Below are positions 27,759 to 33,808 of a stretch of 33,808 nt of DNA, piece by piece. Position numbers and translations under genes: made by a program. The stretch covers positions 1-33,808 of the forward strand of contig QXVZ01028065.1 in assembly GCA_008931825.1 (NCBI GenBank), in the 5' to 3' direction. Under the pieces are notes generated by a model, which worked only from the letters and a program-made list of their open reading frames with translations, was not told the origin of the DNA and did no database searches. Origin of the DNA: Phallusia fumigata. Its lineage: Eukaryota > Chordata > Ascidiacea > Phlebobranchia > Ascidiidae. Position 1 is the stretch's first letter. Each line of letters opens with the position of its first letter.

Positions 27759-27786
27759 GGTGGTTTAGAATGCACGCTTAACCGCC
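27759..27786 (+). ncRNA. E-family hairpin, loop AATGCACG
   Basis: GGTGGTTTAG pairs with CTTAACCGCC: nine of ten positions pair, one as U-G. The loop is AATGCACG. The next exon begins near AACGTTAGACCAGCATCG after TTTACTTTCAG. Confidence 0.6.
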
Positions 27787-28053
27787 CCTGCATTATTTGG
27801 TCCATAAATTAAACACAGCGCGGTATTGTTTGCGTTGAAAGTTCTGTATTTTACTTTCAGAACGTTAGACCAGCATCGTTTAGGAGTTTATTTTTCGCTG
27901 AGAGATTGGATCGCCGACCCCACAAATGGTTTAATGCCAAAGAAGGTAATTAACTGTAGTTAAGCACTTATCCGGTTTTACCTTGACAGCTCAATTAAAG
28001 TTTTTAGTTTTACTCAATTAGTTTCACGACAAATTTCGTTTATAAATTTGGTC

Positions 28054-28084
28054 GGGACTAACCAGGGTGCACACTGTTTAGCCC
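28054..28084 (+). ncRNA. C-family hairpin C9
   Basis: GGGACTAACCAG pairs with CTGTTTAGCCC around GGTGCACA with one bulge (A in the left arm). The exon 28160-28269 follows. Confidence 0.68.
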
Positions 28085-28269
28085 TTGTTTATAATTTGGC
28101 GATTTCAAGTGTAAAGTTATGAATTTGCATTTTCTGTCTCTGTGATGTTTTTGTTTCAGGAACTTTGGTCTTACCGCTGACCAGGGGAAATCGTAATCCG
28201 ACAGGAGACCTTTTCTGACTGTAGGATTGCTGGGATCGCCAACTCCACAAACGTTTTAATGCTCGACAG

Positions 28270-28361
28270 GTAATTATCTATAGTCAAGTGCATTACCGGT
28301 TTAATGTACTTGACATAGAGATGAATTTGCATATTTTGTCTCTGGTTTGTTTTTGTTTTAG
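28270..28361 (+). other. 92-nt intron without hairpin
   Basis: The donor CAG|GTAATT and the acceptor TTTTGTTTTAG are intact and bound 92 nt. The middle of a normal C intron, including the hairpin and GCGATATG block, is deleted between GGTTTAATGTACTTG and ACATAGAGATGAATTTGC. Confidence 0.6.
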
Positions 28362-28549
28362 GAACTTTCGTCTTGCAGCCGTCAAATGAAAATCGGGACT
28401 TGGAAGGAGAGCGTTTCTTGCGTCAAGATTGCTGGGATCACCGACTCCACAAACGACCTAATGGTCAACCAGGTAGTTATTTCCGATTTAAACCAGAAAG
28501 CTTAAAGTGTTAGTTCTACGATAAATTTCGTGATCAGAGCTTTGCTTGT

Positions 28550-28580
28550 GAAGGCTAGAGTACAAACTGTTTAGTGCTTG
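28550..28580 (+). pseudogene. decayed C hairpin C10
   Basis: AAGGCTAGAG, TACAAACTG and TTTAGTGCTT remain. The loop hexamer is lost (GTACAA) and the arms are mispaired, although the flanking splice sites remain good. Confidence 0.5.
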
Positions 28581-28814
28581 CGTATAATTTTGTATAAATT
28601 CGATATGATTTGCAAGTGTACTGAGATGAATTTGCATTTTCTGAATGGTATATTTTTCTTTCAGGAACTTTCGTCTTCCCGCTGTCCAAGGAGAATTTGA
28701 ATTTGAAAGGCGATCAATTCTGGTTGCAGGATTGCTGGAATTGACGACTCAACGAACGGCTTAAAGTCAATAGGTAGTTAATCGCAAACAAGTAGATTAA
28801 AATTAAAAATTTTA

Positions 28815-28847
28815 AAAGGCTAACCAGGGTGCACATTGTTTGGCTTT
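28815..28847 (+). ncRNA. C-family hairpin C11
   Basis: AAAGGCTAACCAG and TTGTTTGGCTTT flank GGTGCACA. Two internal mismatches are present. Confidence 0.58.
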
Positions 28848-29229
28848 AGCATTATACTTTGCGATGGGGTTTGCAAGTGTATAGATTTAGTTGCATGTTT
28901 GCTGTCTCTGCTATGTTCTTGTGTTCAGGGATTCTGGTCTTACTGCTCTCGGAAAATCCCAGTTTGGAAGAAGAGCAATTCTGGTTGCAGGGTTTCTGGG
29001 ATCACCGACTCCACAAACGACCTAATGCTGTAGACAAGTAACTTAACATTTAAACTTATAGATTAAAATAGTTTGTTAGTTTGTAATTAACTGTATTCGA
29101 GCACTTTACAGATTTAAACCAGCCACCGTGGTGACAAACAGACCTAATGTTTAACAAGGTATTAAACTGCAGTCCATAGCTCAATTAAAAAAGTTTGTTT
29201 AATATTTTGTTTTATGATAAATTTTGTTC

Positions 29230-29262
29230 GAGGCTAACCAGGGTGCACACTGTTTAGCATTC
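29230..29262 (+). ncRNA. C-family hairpin C12
   Basis: GAGGCTAACCAG and CTGTTTAGCATTC flank GGTGCACA. The long intron (29038-29346) also contains an exon remnant at about 29123-29158 (GGTGACAAACAGACCTAATG), so two introns have fused here. Confidence 0.62.
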
Positions 29263-29641
29263 GCGGTATGTTTTTTTGCGATAACTTTCAAAAGTTTTCA
29301 GAGATGAATTTGTATTTTTCTGTTCCATAGTATGTTTTTCTTTCAGGTACTTTGGTCTGTCACTGTTGGGGGGGAATCTAGTTTTGAGAAGAGACTAATT
29401 CTGGTTGTCGGATTGTTGGGATCCAAACGGTTTAATGCTTAACAGGTAAAATTAGCTATAGTCAAGTATGTTACCGAACTTTCGTCTTACCGCTGTTGAG
29501 GGAAAATCGAAATTTGATAGGAGATCATTTGTGGTTGTAGGTTTGCTTGGATCGCCAACTCCAAGGTATTTAACTATAGACAAGTACATTAACGATTTAA
29601 ACTTGTTGTTTTACGATAATTTTTGTTTTGACTTTGTTTGG

Positions 29642-29669
29642 GGCTAATCAGGGTGCACACTGATTAGCC
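29642..29669 (+). ncRNA. C-family hairpin C13, perfect stem
   Basis: GGCTAATCAG and CTGATTAGCC are exact reverse complements (10 bp) around GGTGCACA. The C-U mismatch of most C copies is replaced by a U-A pair through changes on both arms. It lies in the intron 29566-29751 (186 nt), 76 nt after the donor and 82 nt before the acceptor. Confidence 0.78.
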
Positions 29670-29864
29670 GTAACGATGTTTTTTTTGTGGGGGGATTGGT
29701 TATATAGAGATGAATTTGCATTTTTCTGTCCCCAATATGTTTTTGTTTCAGGGATTCGGGAATTCAGGAGAGGAATTTCTTTCTTGGTCAGGAAGGAAAC
29801 AGAATTTCAAAGTTAAGTTGAAGTTACTAGATATTTACATCTACATTACAAAATTCAGTAACGT

Positions 29865-29892
29865 GGTGGTTTAGAGTGCACGCTTGACCGCC
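29865..29892 (+). ncRNA. E-family hairpin (type copy)
   Basis: GGTGGTTTAG pairs with CTTGACCGCC: nine of ten positions pair, two by U-G wobble, with one U-U mismatch. The loop is AGTGCACG. The acceptor TTATTTTCAG (ending 29999) opens the exon 30000-30077. The upstream donor is not clear in E introns. Confidence 0.65.
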
Positions 29893-30111
29893 TCTGTATT
29901 TTAATTGTATTTTTTGGGTTATACAATTTCGACAACTATGCATAAATCAATACGGCGCGGTTATGTTTTTAAATTGACAGTTCCGCATTTTATTTTCAGA
30001 TCGTTGGACCAGCTTCATTTAGAGGACCCTGTTTTGTCCATGAGATTGGAATGACGACTCAATGCTATATGGCCCAGGTAATTATTAAGTCAAAACCAAT
30101 TTAATTGGTGA

Positions 30112-30222
30112 AAGCTAACCAGGGTGCACATAATTTTGCGATATGAATTTTAAGTGCGTAGACGTGAATTTGCATATTTTGTCTCTGGTATGTTTCTGTT
30201 TCAGAGTGCACACTGTTTGGTT
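30112..30222 (+). pseudogene. C hairpin split into two half copies (C14)
   Basis: At 30112-30130 the 5' half (GCTAACCAGGGTGCACA) runs straight into TAATTTTGCGATATG. At 30205-30222 a 3' half (GTGCACACTGTTTGG) stands directly behind an acceptor, TTTCAG. Recombination between two neighbouring introns explains both. Neither half can form the stem. Confidence 0.6.
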
Positions 30223-30519
30223 TTTGCGATAGGTTTTACAAGCGCATAGAAATGAATTTGCATTTTTCTGCGTCTATTTTCTGTTTCAGGAACTCCCGCC
30301 TTGCCGCTGTCGATTAAAATGATTTAATGCTCTGCCGCCGTCCACGGAAAATTGTAATCTGACAGGAGATATTTCTGATTGTAGAATTGCTGGGATCGCC
30401 AACTCTTCACAAACAGCTTAACACGTAACAAGGTGATCAAGTACATTAGCGATTTAAACTTGCAAGCTTGATTCAAAGTGTGTTTTTTTTTACGATAAAT
30501 ATTATGTTCAAAGCTTTAT

Positions 30520-30545
30520 TGGTAGATGTTAACTTTCGCGATACG
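30520..30545 (+). pseudogene. C hairpin lost (C15)
   Basis: TTGGTAGATGTTAACTTTCG keeps only the margins. The loop and inner arms are gone. The flanking exons 30290-30432 and 30631-30723 retain good splice sites. Confidence 0.45.
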
Positions 30546-30777
30546 GTTTTGGAATATAGTTTACAAGTGTATATATTTAATATATTAATTAGGCGATAGT
30601 TTCCATTCTGTCATGTATTTTTTGTTGCAGGAACTTACCGCCGTCCAGGGAAAATCGTAATCTTTCGGAAGACCATTTTTGGCTGTAAGATTTCTGGAAT
30701 CGCCGACACAAAATGTTCAACAGGTAATTAGTATTAAGTGCATAAGCAATGTGAAAACCTAATCTAAAAGTTTTGAT

Positions 30778-30811
30778 GAAGGCTAACCAGGGTGCACACT
30801 GTTTAGCCTTA
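30778..30811 (+). ncRNA. C-family hairpin C16
   Basis: GAAGGCTAACCAG and CTGTTTAGCCTT flank GGTGCACA, with eight outer and three inner pairs. It is a family-consensus copy. Confidence 0.74.
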
Positions 30812-31093
30812 ATGCAGTATAATTTTGTGAAGTAATTTGCAAGAGTGTTGAGATGAAGGGTATTTTGTCTCCGTGATGTTTTTGTTTCAGGAGCATTGTC
30901 CTTACCGCTGTCGAGGGAGAATCTAAATTTGAAAGGCGACCATTTCTAATTGTTGAACTGATGGGATCGCCAACTCCCAATGGTTTAATGCTCATCAGGT
31001 AATTAACTATTGTCAAGTACATTACCGGTTTAAACTTGTAAGCTCAATTAAAAAAAATTTCCTAGAGGTATTTCGTTTAAAAATTTGATTGGT

Positions 31094-31127
31094 GAAGGCT
31101 AACCAGGGTGCACACTGTTTAGCTGTC
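31094..31127 (+). ncRNA. C-family hairpin C17
   Basis: GAAGGCTAACCAG and CTGTTTAGCTGTC flank GGTGCACA. One outer mismatch is present. Confidence 0.68.
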
Positions 31128-31382
31128 AAAATATAATTTAGCGATATGAATTTCAAATGTATAAACGTTAATTTGCATATTTCGTCTCTGGTATGTTTCT
31201 GTTTCAGGAACTTGAGTGAAAATCGGGATTTCGGAGGAGACCATTGTTGGGATCGCCGACTCCACAAACGGTTTAATGCTCAACAAGGTATTTAACTGTA
31301 GTCAAGTACATTAACGTTTTAAAATTGCAAGCTCAATTAAAAGTGATTGTTTTACGATACTTTTCGTCATAAATTTAATTGG

Positions 31383-31410
31383 GGCTAACCAAGGTGAACA
31401 CTGTTTAGCC
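31383..31410 (+). ncRNA. C-family hairpin C18, loop GTGAAC
   Basis: GGCTAACCAA and CTGTTTAGCC flank GGTGAACA. Outer TTGG/TTCACGAT flanks add pairs. It has the same loop change as B26 and C21. Confidence 0.65.
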
Positions 31411-31654
31411 TTCACGATGTGTTTTCGCAATGGGTTTTAAAAGTGTGTAGAAATGATTTTGCATTTTATGTCGTTGCCATGTTTTTGTTTCAGGAACTTT
31501 GGTGTTGGCTCTGTCGAGGAGACTCGAAATTTGACAGGAAATCTTTTTTAATTGTTGGACTGCTGAGATCGCCGACTCCACAAACCGGTTTAATTTTGCA
31601 AGTTGATTCAGAAGAGTTTGTTTTGCGATCAATTTTGTCCAAAGCTTTATTGGT

Positions 31655-31688
31655 GAAAGTTAACCAGGGTGCACACTGTTTAGCTTTC
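31655..31688 (+). ncRNA. C-family hairpin C19
   Basis: GAAAGTTAACCAG and CTGTTTAGCTTTC flank GGTGCACA. Both outer positions changed together relative to consensus (GAAGG/CCTTC to GAAAG/CTTTC), and U-G replaces C-G next to them. This is clear covariation. Confidence 0.74.
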
Positions 31689-31909
31689 GCGATATGGCTT
31701 GTAAGTGTATAATCGTATGAAAATGAGTTTGCATTCTGTCTCTGGTATTTTTTGTTTTAGGAACTTTGGGCTTACAGCTGTCCCCAGAAAATCGGAATCT
31801 GATAGGAGATCATTTTTGATTTTAAGCTTGCTGAGATCACCGACTCCACAAACGACAATGTACATCAAGGTAATTAACTGCAGTCATTTGTTTAACGATA
31901 CGTTTCGAT

Positions 31910-31937
31910 GGCTAATCAGGGTGCACACTGTTTGGCC
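31910..31937 (+). ncRNA. C-family hairpin C20
   Basis: GGCTAATCAG pairs with CTGTTTGGCC (a U-G wobble and one U-U mismatch) around GGTGCACA. Confidence 0.7.
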
Positions 31938-32209
31938 CTAGCGTTATAGTTTTGCAAATGTGTAGATTTGATTCTACGGTTTCTGTCTCTATTATGTTGT
32001 TTCAGAAACTTTGGTATCAGCGCTGTCAGAGAGAATCCTAATTTGGGACAAGACCATTTCTGGTGGTTAGGATGCTGGGATCGCCAACTGCAAACGGTTT
32101 AAAGCTTAACAACGTATTTAACTGTAGTCGAGCAAATTACTGAATCAAATCAGCATGCTTCATTTAAAAGTGTTGGTTTTACCATATTTTACGTTTATAG
32201 ATTCGACCG

Positions 32210-32238
32210 GGCCTAACCAGGGTGAACACTGTTTGGCT
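32210..32238 (+). ncRNA. C-family hairpin C21, loop GTGAAC
   Basis: GGCCTAACCAG and CTGTTTGGCTT flank GGTGAACA. The stem is weaker than consensus. The exon after it (from 32297) has lost its donor (CAG|ATAATT at 32408). Confidence 0.55.
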
Positions 32239-32459
32239 TTTGTGATAGGTTTTACGAATAGAAATGAATTTGCATTTTTCTATCCCCAAGTTTCAGTAAC
32301 TTTCGTCTTGCAGCTTTCGAGGGAAAATCGGGATTTGGAAGGAGACCTTTTCTGGCGGTAAGATTGCTAAGATCGTCGACTTCGCAAATGACTTAATGCT
32401 GAAACAGATAATTAGTTAAAAAATGTTTGTTTTACAATAATTTTCGTTCATACATTTGA

Positions 32460-33098
32460 TAGGGGATAATCATATGTTTTTTTGCGATAAGCATGCCGAT
32501 CGCTAGAATGTGTAGCAAGGAAACCATTGTACCTTTTAATAACTAACAAATTTATATCCTTATCTAGTTGTGTTTAGATTCTGTTTTGTTAGTTCTGTTG
32601 CAGATGTCTACACCGTTCCAATAGGCAACAAAAGCATGTACGCAAACAACAGTAAACACTTTACGTTATGAATGCATTTAAATTCTGCTCATCATTGTTT
32701 TTGTAGGCATGCATTACTGCGACGGAGAAATAAACAAAAAGGGACTACGAATCTGACAACCAACATTTATTCAGTTAAGTTCTAATCAATTTCTTCATAT
32801 GCAACTTTTTTATTTTTTACAAACAACGAAACAAACTTAATACAGAGGTGATACAGAGTAAACGCTGACCGCCCATTGTACGCCAATTGCTTTGATTGTC
32901 CGAAATATATGTTTTCAATAACTATGCATTAGTAATAGCATTTTATTTCTGCGCTCTCACTTTAGAATCTTCGACCATCACTGATCATAGGATGCCACCA
33001 CTGCTTATAGGACTGCTTGGATTTTTAAACAGACAGAAGATAAAAGGATTCGATGCTTAACAGAAAGGTCAAGCACATTGTCAGATTGTTTAAGGGAG
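32460..33098 (+). other. decayed end of the array
   Basis: A C remnant (GGGATAATCATATG, 32463) lacks its hairpin. Acceptors at 32603 (TTCTGTTGCAG) and 32706 (TTTTTGTAG) are plausible. An E remnant at 32848-32874 has GGTGATACAG, loop AGTAAACG and CTGACCGCC. Exon-like AATCTTCGACCATCACTG follows CACTTTAG at about 32965. The unit is recognisable but mostly degenerate. Confidence 0.45.
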
Positions 33099-33099
33099 G

Positions 33100-33131
33100 A
33101 AGGCAAAACAGGGTGCACACTGTTTCGCCTT
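33100..33131 (+). ncRNA. C-family hairpin C23, different stem and same loop
   Basis: AAGGCAAAACAG pairs with CTGTTTCGCCTT over 12 positions with one A-C mismatch, around GGTGCACA. The stem sequence differs on both arms from the C consensus, yet pairing and loop are kept. The next acceptor is TTTTTGTTTCAG (ending 33181). Confidence 0.74.
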
Positions 33132-33181
33132 TGCAACATGCTTTTTTCGTATGGTTTGCAGTACGTATGTTTTTGTTTCAG

Positions 33182-33295
33182 GACCTTCTTGAACCTACAA
33201 CTGAAAAAGAACTCTTGACAACTGTGATCGGATGAGAATTCTTCTTCATTCATGATTGGACGGAAGTCAAGCGGCCAGCGGATGATCTTGTCATC
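33182..33295 (+). other. possible last exon of the array
   Basis: It begins GACCTTCTTGAACCTACAAC after a good acceptor. No donor is obvious, and no AATAAA signal is seen close by. A weak GTGCAC site at about 33410-33430 (ATGCACTCAG, GTGCAC, ACCCGCAT) has only an ATGC/GCAT stem. 33300-33590 otherwise shows nothing I can name. Confidence 0.4.
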
Positions 33296-33589
33296 CAGGA
33301 CATATTTTCTACATTAATTTTTGTGCTGTTGTATGTTTTTCAATGAACCACCATATTAACTGGTAAAATGCGATTTTTGTGTCCTTCGTGACTGCTGGCG
33401 TGGAAAGATGCACTCAGGTGCACACCCGCATAACGTTAAGGTATTTTTTTCTTGTGTGTATTGTGTTCTTTTTTTAATCTTTTTTAATTTATTGCTTTAG
33501 TTAAGTTGCGTCATTCGTTTTGCTGCGTGTCATACTTTCTTTGTCCTTCACTGTGGTTGCTTGAATCATTGTTTTTATTGTATACGTGC

Positions 33590-33808
33590 GAAGTTGACCT
33601 GGTATTGGTTGTTTATGTATTTGATCTCTAATTGGTTCATAGGCTGTATCTGTTCGATTCTTAATTGGTTGTGTATGTACATGTTGATCTCTTCTTGGTA
33701 CGTATTGAATGTGTTGATCTCTTATTGGTTGTGTATGCATGTGTTGATCTCTTATTGGTTGTGTAAGTATGTGTTGATCTCTTATTTGTTGTGTATGAAT
33801 GTGTTGAT
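33590..33808. repeat. 30-bp tandem repeat reaching the window edge
   Basis: The unit is TTGGTTGTGTATGCATGTGT followed by TGATCTCTTA. The last three units are nearly identical and the left ones are diverged. As 30 is a multiple of three, the minus strand reads open from the edge to 33501 as a 10-residue repeat (like TQPIRDQHIH). This may be no more than a repeat artefact. Confidence 0.8.

Larger units (their letters stand above)
6818..33240 (+). ncRNA. noncoding host transcript(s) of the intronic hairpin cluster
   Basis: Across about 26 kb, short repeated segments are bounded by pyrimidine-rich acceptors (typically TTTTTGTTTCAG) and donors (CAG|GTAATT, AAG|GTAAAA, CAG|GCAAGT). Splicing is on the plus strand throughout. 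The exons are similar to each other at nucleotide level, but they vary in length without a codon period and carry stops in all frames, so no protein is encoded. One hairpin with loop GTGCAC lies near the middle of most introns. This is the plan of small-RNA host genes, where the intron is the product and the exons are by-products. Promoter-like blocks repeat inside the region, so several transcripts rather than one are likely. Transcription itself is inferred. Confidence 0.65.
26757..33240 (+). other. array of C-type noncoding exons
   Basis: Acceptor- and donor-bounded exons are at 26757-26973 (two to three exon modules joined), 28160-28269, 28362-28472, 28665-28773, 28929-29037, 29347-29445, 30000-30077 (E type), 30290-30432, 30631-30723, 30891-30998, 31208-31287, 31761-31869 and 32006-32113. 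Single-site exons start at 27489, 29752, 31494, 32297, 32707 and 33182. The typical length is 108-111 bp, and the ends carry GGATCGCCAACTCCACAAAC and GGTTTAATGCTCAACAG. They align to each other as DNA, but their frames are not kept. The typical C intron is about 190-210 nt: a donor block AGTCAAGTACATTACCGG, the hairpin in the middle, then TTTGCGATATG and TCTGTCTCTGG before the acceptor. Confidence 0.65.

Noticed and set aside
7529..33131. CRISPR-like array of palindromic repeats
   Set aside because: Repeats are dispersed at variable distances within spliced introns, belong to four stem families, lack uniform spacers, and the DNA is eukaryotic.
7529..33131. snoRNA cluster in a host gene
   Set aside because: The exon-intron plan is similar, but the hairpins lack C/D boxes (RTGATGA, CTGA) and H/ACA boxes in the right places. 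The single short stem with a small loop fits a miRNA-like precursor better.
7529..33131. Rho-independent terminators or DNA protein-binding palindromes
   Set aside because: No T-run follows the stems, and G-U wobbles plus mid-intron placement point to RNA structure on one strand.
33405..33435. Further C-type hairpin at the GTGCAC near 33419
   Set aside because: Only a 4-bp ATGC/GCAT stem can be drawn and there is no C-type flank, so it was not counted.

Overview
This window is eukaryotic, and I found no convincing protein-coding gene in it. The base composition, the tRNA-derived SINE (640-808), the hAT-like transposon ends, the short introns and the apparently high polymorphism suggest an invertebrate, most likely an ascidian of the Ciona type. 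That assignment is an inference from style, not from a marker gene. Translations on both strands are short, lack recognisable domains, and change frame between duplicated copies.

Layout. Positions 1-5140 hold an AT-rich satellite-like array (monomer about 110-130 bp) mixed with copies of a small mobile element (W) that starts with a TCCCCTT/AAGGGGA hairpin. Positions 5140-6800 hold further interspersed repeats (V element, tRNA-like pieces) and little else. From about 6800 to 33240 lies the main feature: a long, internally duplicated, plus-strand, apparently noncoding transcription unit, or set of units. It is built of short repeated exons (about 70-140 bp) and short introns (mostly 180-310 bp). 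Nearly every intron carries one small RNA hairpin. I recognise four stem families with different stems: A (GTAAACTGG/CTGGTTTGC), B (CATGGGAAGACAG/CTGTCTTCGCATG), C (GAAGGCTAACCAG/CTGTTTAGCCTTC) and E (GGTGGTTTAG/CTTGACCGCC). All four present the same palindromic hexamer GTGCAC in the apical loop. By eye there are about 45 exact GTGCAC hexamers in such hairpins, plus a dozen decayed or variant copies. Stem changes are often compensated or replaced by G-U wobbles, which points to selection on RNA structure. The shape (55-65 nt, 15-22 bp stems, small loop with GUG at its 5' side) is that of intronic microRNA precursors.

The cluster is modular. Promoter-like blocks P (several CCAAT boxes, CRE-like TGACG, a GGAGCGCTCC palindrome, then an exon ending ATTCAG|GTAATG) stand at about 7140, 15720, 18920, 22325 and 24065, with a fragment at 21500. 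Each complete block is followed by an A hairpin, then usually B, E and C hairpins. From 26390 to 33200 the array is almost purely C with some E. Growth by tandem duplication is visible at offsets of about 258, 1328, 1752 and 3300 bp. Two single N characters (9079, 11978) sit exactly at duplicate boundaries and look like unmerged contig overlaps, so some copies may be alleles. The right edge (33590-33808) is a 30-bp tandem repeat.

Interpretation: a large, lineage-specific intronic microRNA-like cluster in a noncoding host RNA, with one shared apical loop on several unrelated stems. Small-RNA sequencing and a search of tunicate microRNA collections would decide whether it is already catalogued.
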